Assembly (NCBI GenBank): GCA_014529385.2 | Contig: CM043958.1 | Coordinates: 139,824,398-139,888,397 of the forward strand | Source: Adiantum capillus-veneris | Taxonomy: Eukaryota; Streptophyta; Polypodiopsida; Polypodiales; Pteridaceae | Direction of reading: 5' to 3' | DNA: 64,000 nucleotides | Shown: positions 21,536-31,141 of the stretch, one piece after another | How the letters are laid out: each line of letters opens with the position of its first letter | How positions within the stretch are numbered: position 1 is the first letter of the stretch | The notes under the pieces: model-generated | The model's database searches: none | Told to the model about the DNA's origin: nothing | The model's input: the letters and a program-made list of their open reading frames with translations, nothing else | Translations under genes and position numbers: made by a program

Positions 21536-24500
21536 CTATTTCAGAGTGTAAACTAGGACATAGTCCCCAACCTTAAACTCTTTAGTCCGCACATGCTTAT
21601 CAAAAAATTCCTTTTGTCGCCTTTTTTGAGCGTAGATAGAAGCTACTGCTTTTAGGCGAAGCTCATCTAGCTTTTCCAGGTCATCTATTCTATCAGAAAG
21701 CTCATGCCCTGTCCACTCTAGATCCTTAGCCACCCTTAATGTTGAAATCAAGAATTCTATTGGTAAGATAGCATTTAGCCCAAAAACCATGTTATATGGG
21801 GTCGTTCCTATTGATGTTTTATATGCTACCCTATATGCCCATAATGTTGAATGCAACTTCTGGTCCCAGTCAGTTCTCGACTCAGATACAATCTTCGTAA
21901 GGACCGTGCATATGGTTTTGTTTGTTGCTTCAGCTTGTCCGTTTGCTTGTGGATGATACGGGGCTGATTTCCTATGGATTACCATGAATTCATCTAGAAG
22001 GATCTCTATCACTTCATTTATAAAATGTGTGCCTCGATCACTCACAATTTCTATTGGCAATCCATATCGTACAAAGACGTATTCATATAGAAATTGTGTC
22101 GTGGTCCTGGCATCTGCTTTTTGAGTTGCCTTTTCTTCGACCCACTTTGTTAGATAGTCTGTAGCCACAATGATGTATTGTGCATGAGTCTTATATGCAG
22201 GAGGTGAAATGGGTCCGACATAATCAATCCCCCATTTTGCAAAAGCTCTTGCCCCCATCATTGGTCTAAGCGGCATATCATCTCTTTTAAGTGGTACTTT
22301 GGTCCGCTGACAGTCATCGCACCGTTTAACGTATTCCTCAGCGTCCATATGTAATGTTGGCCACCATATTCCTGCGGCTAAGACAAGTTTTGCTGTCTTA
22401 TCACCTGAGAAATGGCCTCCACCTACTCCTCCATGAGCTTGCTCTAGGATTATCACATACTCAGACTCTGTTGCGCAAATCCTAAGCTGGTTGTCTTTAC
22501 ATCTCTTATAGAGTTGATCTCCTATTAAAGCGTAATCTCTAGCTTCTGTCTCTACAGATTTCTGACGAGCTTTTGACGTTCCTTCTGGGAAAGTTCTATT
22601 TGTGAGATATTCAACAATATACTGACTCCATTCTCGAGCGATCGTTATCTGATATAATGTCGAATACTCTGCTGGCGGTTTTGATGAACATACAATACAT
22701 ACAGTGACATATTCATGTACGCTTTCTTTCATTCCTGGCCAATAGACTCCCAATTGTAACAAATTCCTATATGTGTTCCTTCTTGAACAATGAAATGCAC
22801 ATTCCTGAACATGTGCTTCGTGTAGATATATATTATATTCCTCAGGATTGATGCATAGTCGTAAAACATGATCATTTCCCAATTGATACAACCTTCCTGC
22901 AACCAATTGAAGATTCTTGGATTGCTGAATAGCAATATGTTTCTGGTTGTATTCTCCTCTATCGAACTCTCCTCCATAGGTTAATAGGTTAACGACATTT
23001 TGAGACCACTTCGGTATCATTTCTATGTTGAACAAGTACGCGTCTGGCATGTCGTCATCTACTCCTATAGGGTCTTCTCCATTCGTCAATCGCGAAAGAT
23101 GATCAGCTCTAAGATGTGTTTTTCCTTTCTTTACTACTACCGTGAAGTCGAATTCCAGTAAGATAATGAACCATCTCACTATTCTCCCGGTATTGCATGG
23201 TTTATTCACTAGGTAGAGCAAGGCTTGGTGATCCGTAAAAAACACAAACTTGTTGGCTAGAAGATAATGCCGAAATTTCTTCACAGCATATATCATTCCT
23301 AATCCCTCTCGCTCTGTTGTGGTGTAATTCTTCTCTGCATTGTTGAGCTGTCGACTGGCGTAACAGATAGGAAAATCCATGTTTCCTTCTTCTGGCTGAG
23401 CCAGAATGCATCCTATTGCATATGCCGAAGCATCTATGTGCACATGGAATATCTTCTCCCAATCTGGTGATTTCAAGACTGGAGCAGTAATGAGTGCCTC
23501 TTTCAATTTCTTGAACGATTCCTCACACTCCTCTGTCCATTCAAAGTTCACTATTAGCCTGTAAAGTGGTTGGCCTATTATAGCGTACATGTAAATGAAT
23601 CGTCTATAATATCCGCAATGTCCCATAAAGCTCTGTACTTGTTTCGCATTGGTTGCTCTAGGCATATCCACTATAACTTTTATCTTCTCTAAATCCGTGG
23701 ATATTCCGTTTTGTGAGACAATATGTCCCAAAATTCTGCCCTGTCGGACCATAAACACACATTTCTCAGGATTGAGACAAATGCGATATGTCCTACATTT
23801 CTCAAATACTTTTCTTAGGTGTTCTAGATGCTCATCTCTCAGAAGAGAATGTACACATAAGTCATCCCTGTATATTTCTAGAAACAACCTTAAGTATTCT
23901 TTGAAAGCATGCGTCATCAACCTCTGGAAGGTTGCGGGAGCATTGGTTAGACCAAAAGGCATAACCCGATAAGCATAAATTTCCCACTCCGTTGCAAAAG
24001 CTGTTTTATGTTGATCTTCCAGTGCTATGGCTAGCTGGTTATATCCTGAAAAACCATCAAGAAAAGAGTATGTTGTTTTCCCTGATACACGCTCTAGAAC
24101 ATGATCAGTTATCGGCAGGGGATAATTGTCCCGGATTGTTGCAGCATTCACTTTCTTTAAGTTGACACACACTCGGAGTTTTCCGTTCTTCTTGGGTACT
24201 ACCACAATCGGAGATACCCAATCGGTGTGTTCAATCTCGTATATGAATTCAGCTTCCATTAGCTTATCTATCTCTTCTTTGATTCGCTTAGCAAACGTAT
24301 CATTATATGTGTATGGTCTCTGTCTGCTAGGCTTTGCGTCTTGTTTCAGTGGGATTGTGTGTTGGCATATCGATGGGTCAACTCCCTTTAAGTCCTTATA
24401 AGACCATGCAAACACATCCCTATACTCTCTGAGAAGACTCAAAAGTCTCTCTTCCTCGCCTGGAGACAAATCTGTGGCTATGTACACCGGTCTAGGTGGC

Positions 24501-24643
24501 TCACCTGGAGCTGCTAAATCAACTTTTTTTGCATCCTCCGGTCCGTCATAAGATTCGTTCTCCTTTCTCTCTCGAATAGGTTGGGTTAATACCACCTTCC
24601 TATCCTCTATTGTGAATTTCCTATAGTGAGAGGGAACATCCAT
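21536..24643 (-). CDS. Element A: reverse transcriptase-RNase H-integrase with doubled HHCC module
   Basis: Uninterrupted 1035-codon frame. RT: 'SPIVVVPKKNGKLRVCVNL' at about 144-162, D196 in 'FLDGFSGYNQ', '[13 protein letters not shown]' at 228-240, and the catalytic Y-R-D-D at 258-261. RNase H: D404, E446, D471 and D514 all present. Integrase: a first zinc module H611/H618/C649/C652 and a second H737/H744/C775/C778, both spaced H-x6-H-x30-C-x2-C. The core follows with D807, D869 and E905 (35 residues between the last two). The frame stops at a TAG inside the C-terminal domain and continues beyond it. The second X of the YXDD box is normally hydrophobic, so the arginine may abolish activity. 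It copies element RNA into DNA and integrates it. The open frame implies a young or constrained copy, or that the stop is read through. Confidence 0.92.
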   Translation of the reverse strand: MDVPSHYRKFTIEDRKVVLTQPIRERKENESYDGPEDAKKVDLAAPGEPPRPVYIATDLSPGEEERLLSLLREYRDVFAWSYKDLKGVDPSICQHTIPLKQDAKPSRQRPYTYNDTFAKRIKEEIDKLMEAEFIYEIEHTDWVSPIVVVPKKNGKLRVCVNLKKVNAATIRDNYPLPITDHVLERVSGKTTYSFLDGFSGYNQLAIALEDQHKTAFATEWEIYAYRVMPFGLTNAPATFQRLMTHAFKEYLRLFLEIYRDDLCVHSLLRDEHLEHLRKVFEKCRTYRICLNPEKCVFMVRQGRILGHIVSQNGISTDLEKIKVIVDMPRATNAKQVQSFMGHCGYYRRFIYMYAIIGQPLYRLIVNFEWTEECEESFKKLKEALITAPVLKSPDWEKIFHVHIDASAYAIGCILAQPEEGNMDFPICYASRQLNNAEKNYTTTEREGLGMIYAVKKFRHYLLANKFVFFTDHQALLYLVNKPCNTGRIVRWFIILLEFDFTVVVKKGKTHLRADHLSRLTNGEDPIGVDDDMPDAYLFNIEMIPKWSQNVVNLLTYGGEFDRGEYNQKHIAIQQSKNLQLVAGRLYQLGNDHVLRLCINPEEYNIYLHEAHVQECAFHCSRRNTYRNLLQLGVYWPGMKESVHEYVTVCIVCSSKPPAEYSTLYQITIAREWSQYIVEYLTNRTFPEGTSKARQKSVETEARDYALIGDQLYKRCKDNQLRICATESEYVIILEQAHGGVGGGHFSGDKTAKLVLAAGIWWPTLHMDAEEYVKRCDDCQRTKVPLKRDDMPLRPMMGARAFAKWGIDYVGPISPPAYKTHAQYIIVATDYLTKWVEEKATQKADARTTTQFLYEYVFVRYGLPIEIVSDRGTHFINEVIEILLDEFMVIHRKSAPYHPQANGQAEATNKTICTVLTKIVSESRTDWDQKLHSTLWAYRVAYKTSIGTTPYNMVFGLNAILPIEFLISTLRVAKDLEWTGHELSDRIDDLEKLDELRLKAVASIYAQKRRQKEFFDKHVRTKEFKVGDYVLVYTLK

Positions 24644-24748
24644 GTTTTCCTTGGTTTTGGCGTTTTCGTCCTCTCCACTCTCAAATTCTGTTGTCCAAAC
24701 TTCTTTCAGAGTTTTCTTGAGCTCTCTGTGCTTGTTTCTACGTTCTAG

Positions 24749-25234
24749 CTAGGACTCCGTGTTTTCTCTGTTGCGCTTGTTCTTTTCTGATTTTTCAGTT
24801 TCTGTTTTCGTTCCATTCCATTGAACTTGATTTCTTGAGCCTCTTTTGTCTTTTCGTAAGCTCTTTTGATCATTACCTCTCATTCTTCCAGAAATCTTGT
24901 CCTTAACACAATCTTCCGCCTTTACTAGCATTAGGAATTGATTTTTTCCTCCTATTCTAGGCATCGGATTGGTTCTAACCCCCTTTGTTTTTCTCTTTGC
25001 TCTATAGCGTTTCTGGCGTTGTTTAGTTTGGTTCGGAAAATCATGAAATCGGACATCCGTTATAGTTTCTTCGTTTCCGCTTGAATTGTCCGTTGACTCG
25101 TTGTCTGCTTCATTTCCCCACTCAGGACGATCAGGAATGTCGTGAAATACCTCCTCTTTATCTTCCTTTTCCAGTGTATCGTTCTTTTCAGTTTCTTTTT
25201 CGAGTACAGTTCTCAACATGAAGTACGGAACCAC
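24749..25234 (-). pseudogene. Element A: charged linker between protease and RT
   Basis: A 161-codon frame of acidic then strongly basic residues ('RQKRYRAKRKTKGVRTNP', 'KTETEKSEKNKRNRENTES'). It lies between the protease and RT frames on the same strand. No domain is recognised. It probably belongs to the original gag-pol polyprotein and is separated by stops or frameshifts. Confidence 0.5.
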
Positions 25235-25402
25235 GTCGTACCCGTCCTTGTCGCAAAATTTTGTTGTGGGACCATCCGGAATTGCACAAACATCTAGGGT
25301 TGCTAGAATGTGTGTCCATTCTAATGGTTCAAGCGTGTCCTCTGGAAAGGGTTCTCCTATATAAGCTTCGTCTTCGATAGCCCTTTCTAAAACACATTCT
25401 TC

Positions 25403-26074
25403 TCATTTCAGACTTCCACATTTCGAAGCTCCACACATCCATAACTCCTTGGGTTTACCTAACCAAGCTGGAAATTCGGATCCCGCCAAAGTAGCTGAAT
25501 CAAACTCCTCTACCGGTGTTCGGTTCACATCTTTGTAGCTATGGTCTTTCAGGTTCACACGTGTAGTGGTTTCCATATTTCTCAGGTATATGTGATCGTA
25601 GCCCCAATCCTGGACCATTTTCAACTGTCTCATGAATGGTCTTCCCAGTATGATATCATAGTTATTCTCCTTGCCAAAATCGACAATAGCAAAAGTATGT
25701 TCGTATTCAATGCCGCAAGAAGTCACTACAACTTTCTCTAATAACCCCATAGGTTTCTCCATGTGTCCATCTGCTAATTGGAGTTTCAACCTAGTCTTCC
25801 TTATTGCTGGTTTCCCCCATTTTTTCCAGATTTCTTTTGTAGCAATGGCTACCCCAGCTCCGCTGTCTAGTATTGCCATCGTCTTCACTCCTTGGAATTC
25901 AACTGGTAAGGTTGTATTCCCCTCTTCACCTTCGCAATACTCTCCGACCTTGTTTAAGGGTACAGGCTTAGCGTTCTTTTGTGGTTTACTCAGCTCTTGT
26001 ATTCCCTCTTGCAGTCTCGATGTTGGGTCTTTTATCCCAAATTTCTCCAAGCATTTTCCTACAGTGGTCCACAT
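25403..26074 (-). CDS. Element A: retropepsin (canonical position)
   Basis: This 223-codon frame has 'VKTMAILDSGAGVAIATKEI' (active-site D70-S-G), a flap-like region ('LADGHMEKPMG') and 'YDIILGRPFMRQLKMVQDWG'. These are the three landmarks of a Ty3-type aspartic protease, which works as a homodimer and cleaves the gag-pol polyprotein. It lies between the zinc-knuckle region and RT, as expected. The catalytic triplet is intact, unlike those of elements C and D. Frames on both sides are broken, so this is a fragment of a larger polyprotein. Confidence 0.82.
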   Translation of the reverse strand: MWTTVGKCLEKFGIKDPTSRLQEGIQELSKPQKNAKPVPLNKVGEYCEGEEGNTTLPVEFQGVKTMAILDSGAGVAIATKEIWKKWGKPAIRKTRLKLQLADGHMEKPMGLLEKVVVTSCGIEYEHTFAIVDFGKENNYDIILGRPFMRQLKMVQDWGYDHIYLRNMETTTRVNLKDHSYKDVNRTPVEEFDSATLAGSEFPAWLGKPKELWMCGASKCGSLK

Positions 26075-27680
26075 ATTGGTCTTAGCCTCAAAAGCTCAGC
26101 TAGAGTGATAGTGCATGTCACTGGTGTTGACAAGATCTCTATCAATCCTTGCGAGTCCATGACTTTTTTTGATGAGATTCTTCGTGAGGGAAGTGCTCTA
26201 ATCTCGGATTTTGCTTCATACTCTCCTAAGTATGAAGGTAAGGTATTCAGTGAATGAGGTTTGCTCTCCATTGTTCTAACAGAGCCCCCATCTCCCCAGT
26301 AAGATTGCAGATCCAAGTCCACTTGAGATCCTGCCTCAAATTCCACTATGGGAGGATTCCTGATGTCCTTTCCCAATTTGTCTGATTAGCTTGGCAACTT
26401 AGCTCGTTTGCAAAGTTTGCCTCTCTCACTTGTTTCCAAAATTCATTGTAATCCTCATCTCTTCCGTAAGACCTCTGTATGACTGGATGAAAACTCTCTA
26501 TCTCCTGATCGGTTGTGTTCAATACTATGCGGTCATCCTTGTGTGTATTTTCAGGCTTTTGTGCACTGGGAGTCTTTTCAGCTACCCGTGAAACGATAGT
26601 CTCTTGCTGAATTGGGTTTTCCGTTCCACAATTCATTGTTTCTTTTGGTGGTTCTAATAAGGCTTGTGCAGTCTCGATCATTCTCTGGCACATTTCAAGT
26701 CTCTGCTTTTCCAATTCCGCGTTTGGGTATGTCATCCACCTCTGTTCTTGTGTTTGGTTGTTCTTTAACCTAGCTTCGTAAGCTCTCATCAGTGCGTCCA
26801 ATGGTTCGTGTACTTTGTCGACTAGCACTGATCCCCCTGAGCTTAAGCTCGTTGTTTCTTTGATACTCTTTTGTTTCGTTCTTTCAGGGCTCATCTCTCG
26901 TTTCCCGTTTTGACTCTCAAGTTTTTCTAATCTATCTTTAGTTTGCTTTAGTTCCTCAGCTAGAATAGCGTCTTCACGTTCTTTTCTCAACTTCATGCGT
27001 GCTTTTCTAGCTTTCCATGTGTTTCTCTGACTCCGCGGTCCTTGACTAACCACTTCAGTCGCTAACTTTCCATTCTCAGGTTCTCTAGTGGTTTTCTTAG
27101 CTTGAGCTCTAGTAACAACTTGCGTTGGTATCAGAGTTTCATTTTCAGACCCACTGCTGGTAGGAATAGTTTCTAGCATATTCAATGTCGTCTTTTGCAC
27201 TTTGTTTGGATTCTTTGAACAATCCTCAATGAAGTGAGTAACCCCACACTCAGTGCAATAAGCGTTAATTCTAATGATTTCCGTATGTGGACAAACATTC
27301 ATCAGATGGTCACCTCCACACTTGTAACAGGGTCCTAGTGCTGGTCTTGGTCCCATTTGATTCGTCCTTTGTGGATAGGATGGTCTTTGTCCTGTTAACC
27401 CTCCATGAGCTATGAACATCAATGTTCTTGCGTCCAAATTGTATCTCTCTTCATCAGAAGCACTTGTAACTGTTGGTGTTCCAACATTCCCAATCATGCC
27501 CCATGGTTCTGGTTGTTTGGGTTCTTCTGGTGGGTAATACACAGTTGGAGACATGTGTGCACCAGATTCTTCATAATAGGCTTGAACAGGCACTAAGGCT
27601 TGTTCTTCCTGATTCTCTAAGGTTGGTGCATATCTAATGCCCACTGGTCTTGCTCCTGGTAAAGGTGGTTGTTGTCCCAA
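26059..27680 (-). pseudogene. Element A: gag C-terminal region with two zinc knuckles
   Basis: The main frame (27680-26346) contains 'CYKCGGDHLMNVCPH' and 'CTECGVTHFIEDC', two CX2CX4HX4C-like zinc knuckles that bind element RNA. A long charged coiled-coil-like stretch follows ('AILAEELKQTKDRLEKLESQ'). A second frame (26376-26059) carries on toward the protease. The frame is offset from the capsid frame upstream, where a stop occurs at 27697, so a frameshift has intervened or expression used one. Confidence 0.75.
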
Positions 27681-27696
27681 TACCGGTTGGGTCTTT

Positions 27697-28578
27697 CTAT
27701 CCCCATAGGTCCTGGTACATTTCCCGTTGGGTATCGAGGTACTGGATGTACTGAGGTGGTGCTAATTGAGCAGGAGGTGCATACTGACGCTCCCTTACAT
27801 ACCCTTTGTTGTAATAGCACTCCTCTGTTGGATGGTTTGTCCATTTTTGTTCAATAGCACACCATTTCAGTGTTTTTGGCAATGGTTTTTGGTATGGTGC
27901 CATCCTTTTTAGAGCATCTTCTATCATTTGCTCTACATTTGGCATGGTTGTTGTTTGAACATTCTTTTTAGTGGTAGTCTCGCTCGCTACGGAGGAAGAG
28001 CTACTGGATGCAAAATCTGTATCCGCTGACACCTCTCCATAAACCGTACAGTTATCCACTAAGTACAATGCTTCTCTCGTTACTTGCTCGAAACTTGTAC
28101 AAGCTTTCAAGTGCAAGTCCTTCTTGAGAGTGTCGTTTCTCAATCCCTCAATAAAGAGAACAGATAGTCTGTCATCTTGTGGTCGTTCACGTACTGGACA
28201 TCTCTCAATGTATTGTTTGAAGCGAAGTGAAGCTTCCTTCACTTTTTCGTGTTCTCTCTGTTTAAAAGCATATATTTGTGAGACCGTATTGTGCTTAATC
28301 CCTCGTTTTGAGAATTCCTCAGCAAACTCTCTTAGCAAATGGTCAATGTCATGGAATCCCCCTATGTTCAGTGGTTGAAACCATGTCAATGCCGTACCTT
28401 CTAGAGTAAGACCAAATCCCTCGTATTGTGTATGGAAATCTGTTATCTGTTCAGCTCTTAAGACTTGCTTAAAGAGTGACACATGTGCATACGGATCTCC
28501 TGAACCACCATACTTCTTTGGCATACACTTCGCTACTTGAGATGGTCTCATACGTCTATGGTCTGCTACCAATCTCAT
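27697..28578 (-). CDS. Element A: gag capsid-like domain
   Basis: The 293-codon frame contains 'CMPKKYGGSGDPYAHVSLFK', 'GLTLEGTALTWFQPL', 'LREFAEEFSKRGIKHN', 'QREHEKVKEASLRFKQYIER', 'CPVRERPQDDRLSVLFIEGL' and 'KDLHLKACTSFEQVTREAL'. These are the blocks of the plant retrotransposon gag (capsid) domain. It would assemble the particle around element RNA. It lies downstream of the first gag-like ORF and upstream of the zinc knuckles. Confidence 0.85.
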   Translation of the reverse strand: MRLVADHRRMRPSQVAKCMPKKYGGSGDPYAHVSLFKQVLRAEQITDFHTQYEGFGLTLEGTALTWFQPLNIGGFHDIDHLLREFAEEFSKRGIKHNTVSQIYAFKQREHEKVKEASLRFKQYIERCPVRERPQDDRLSVLFIEGLRNDTLKKDLHLKACTSFEQVTREALYLVDNCTVYGEVSADTDFASSSSSSVASETTTKKNVQTTTMPNVEQMIEDALKRMAPYQKPLPKTLKWCAIEQKWTNHPTEECYYNKGYVRERQYAPPAQLAPPQYIQYLDTQREMYQDLWG

Positions 28579-28628
28579 TGCTCCTGTGTCCCGGCTAAAG
28601 CTTTCTCTAGCATCATGGACTTCATGGG

Positions 28629-29615
28629 TTACCCTTGTCGGTTCCCCGCCCTGAATCTACTACTAGGAGGTAAATGTGATGGTTCCGCTTCGAACCTTGG
28701 ACCTGGAGTGGTATACGTGGGGATTGGAACTGCACTACCTCGATTCGTATCCATTGACTCTCTGGAATGTAATGATCCCATTGGTCCGGGCTTCGAGTAC
28801 TGAGGTTGACTGAAAGAGTCAGCAGCCTGAGTTCTTTGTCCTCCTGTCGTCATTGGGTTTTGCCCTCCATTTGTTGGTGCTGGTCTTTGTGAGCTAGAAG
28901 TAACATAATACTGATGTAGTGGTCCCCCAAAGTATGTATATCCTTCTAATTCTTTCTTGCCCATTGTTGAGTATTGCCTCCCATACTTGTCGTAAGCGGC
29001 AATTTTCACTTCCGATCCCTCTGTGTAGGTAAAGACATAAAGTCTTTTTTGGTCTGTCAACTCTCCGGTGTAGGGTTCTTCACATCTATAATAGAGATCT
29101 TGCTCCCCATTATTATATTTGTATAGCCCCACATAGATGTTATCAGTGTTGATCCTTGTAGTTTCATTCTCTCTTCTTAACCTCGCATCAGGGAAGTTCA
29201 TTATTGGTGCTTTCTCCTCAAGTTCTTCATCTACTTTGGCTTTGGTGCCCATCAATCCCCACTTGTCCACAATGTTAGGGTTTAGGACTACCAAGTACAT
29301 GGTACCCTCGTCATCTAGATATCTATCTCCGCTATAGCTCACAGGCACTAAGTCCTTGAACTCACTAGGTCTCTCTTCTATCTTTACACAATAGCGGTCC
29401 ATTCCATCTTTGTAGATCTTGGCACCTTGCTCATTGTCGTACTGGTATTTTATGAACAATAGCTTCATTGTGGCGGAAGGGTTTGATGATCCTGCTGCCA
29501 TATTTTCTCTGTTGTTCAGGTTCAGGTGTTCCACGTGTTTGGTGAAAATCTCGTAAGATCTCTCCGAAGAAGTATCAGAGACACTTCCTTCAAAGATCGT
29601 CTCTAATGGTTGCAC
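28629..29615 (-). CDS. Element A: 328-aa N-terminal gag-like ORF of unknown function
   Basis: Open frame starting MQPLETIFEGSVSDTSSERS. Its central part ('LLFIKYQYDNEQGAKIYKD', 'YLDDEGTMYLVVLNPNIVD', 'NIYVGLYKYNNGEQDLYYR', 'RLYVFTYTEGSEVKIAAYD') looks like a beta-rich globular domain. The tail is rich in P, Q, G and S. The central part recurs, diverged, in element B at 14.5-14.8 kb, so it is a family-specific domain and not chance coding. I do not recognise it in other plant gag proteins. Capsid follows immediately, in a different frame. Confidence 0.6.
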   Translation of the reverse strand: MQPLETIFEGSVSDTSSERSYEIFTKHVEHLNLNNRENMAAGSSNPSATMKLLFIKYQYDNEQGAKIYKDGMDRYCVKIEERPSEFKDLVPVSYSGDRYLDDEGTMYLVVLNPNIVDKWGLMGTKAKVDEELEEKAPIMNFPDARLRRENETTRINTDNIYVGLYKYNNGEQDLYYRCEEPYTGELTDQKRLYVFTYTEGSEVKIAAYDKYGRQYSTMGKKELEGYTYFGGPLHQYYVTSSSQRPAPTNGGQNPMTTGGQRTQAADSFSQPQYSKPGPMGSLHSRESMDTNRGSAVPIPTYTTPGPRFEAEPSHLPPSSRFRAGNRQG

Positions 29616-31121
29616 CCAACTTTGGTTTACACTTCCCTCGGTTGATATGACACTTGCTGGTTCCCCTTATTTTGGTTGGTTATTCTGGAGGTTCCTGCCC
29701 GATCTCAAATTCATCAATTCCCCTAAAGGAATTTAACTTTTCCGTCTCAGCAATTTGTTTTCCCCAAGTTTTTGTGGTCAGAATTGATCCAAACTAATTG
29801 ATACTTGGTCAATTGTTTAATCTTGTCAGTTGGACAACTTCTGTTTCATCAAGTGAGAATTTTGTTGCAGTTATGCTAAAAAAGACATTATACGCGTATG
29901 ATGTCTTTTTTCACAGATTTGGACAATTTTGGTTATACTCACTCTCAGTAGCCCCCTTATGCTCTGTCCACTCACAAAATTCAGTTTGAACTCTGTTTGA
30001 GCAAGTTATGGCTAATTTAGGCTTTTCTCGGCAATTTTCCGCTTTTAACTTGTTTTTTGGGTCAATTGTGATGCAAATGGGATGAAACTTGAAATATAAC
30101 CTCTAGACAGCTATTACAATGGATCTGTGTTGGCAAAGTATCAAAATATGTCCAAAATTAGGTAAAAGACAGCATACGCGTATGATGTCTTTTTCATCAA
30201 TTTGGGTCAAAACTTGATATTTATGCTTCTTACAGTGCTTGTAACAATCTTGTCAGGTCAGATATCAAAAATAAGCAGTGGATGTGCCAAAAGACATTAT
30301 ACGCGTATGATGTCTTTTGTCCCAGATTTTGACTATTCTTGGTTTTAAGCCTTTTCCAATGTTTATAATTGAGTTTCAAGTGTTTTTATCAGGTTTGAAT
30401 GTAAAAACAAGATCTGAATCCAAAATTTTCTCTTCTTTGCGTTTCTTGGACTCCGACTTGTCTTTTTGGGTTTCTTTGAGTGTTAATGCTCTTGTTTTAA
30501 GTTGAAATTAGGGTATAACCCCCCTTTTGAACACTCTGGTAAAGTCAAAATTTTTGTTTTGGTCTCTGTTTGGTCATTTAGACATCATACGCGTATGATG
30601 TCTAAAGTTGCAGATTTCCAGTTTTTTGGCACAGAATCCTTCCTAAAGCTTTCTCAAGGGCTCAGCAACTCCCAGATACACAGAAAATTTCTCTGAATTT
30701 TGTTTATTGCAAGTTTCACTACTAACTCGATAGTTTAGTGATCTAACATGCAATCAACCATATCAAGCAAATACTCCAATGATTACTAGCTCTAGATCAG
30801 GATCAAATGAAGTCCTACCTAAGCTATTCCTAATCATAAAATGGGTTTGGTAATTGTGATTTTAAAGAGATCCACTGCCACTCACGGACTAGCAAATTCT
30901 TCTTCTATCAACAACTACTCAACACCAACAAAACAACAAACAAATCTAAGCTAAACTAAAAATACTGTCAACACAGAAGACCCAGGAATACCCCACTTCC
31001 TAGAATCTCTCGAGATCTTCGGAGTCCACCACTCCTAGATCTTTTCTAACTAAAGTATACAAAGTAGTTTATACGACTCACCTCGTAGGATTAGTCTAAG
31101 GTCACCTACTTAGGGCTCTCG
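29616..31121 (-). other. Element A untranslated leader
   Basis: Non-coding stretch between the PBS and the first gag-like ORF. It contains palindrome cluster 2. The part nearest the PBS (30,700-31,120) has no recognised feature. Confidence 0.65.
29883..30603. promoter_or_regulatory. Cluster 2 of the 24-bp palindrome (4 sites) in element A leader
   Basis: Sites start at 29883, 30167, 30292 and 30580. The last is exact, and the others differ from the exact form by one base in the left arm. Intervals are 284, 125 and 288 bp. They nearly equal the 283, 135 and 285 bp intervals of the first four sites of cluster 1, in the same orientation relative to coding. Confidence 0.9.
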
Positions 31122-31139
31122 TCCCCGGCAGCGGCGCCA
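31122..31139 (-). other. Primer-binding site of element A (tRNA-Asp type)
   Basis: On the minus strand this reads TGGCGCCGCTGCCGGGGA, two bases inside the LTR end. From memory, the plant tRNA-Asp 3' end would pair with it at all but one position. Athila-group Ty3 elements are known to use such a site. It fixes element orientation (transcribed right to left) and the inner edge of the LTR. Confidence 0.85.
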
Positions 31140-31141
31140 AA

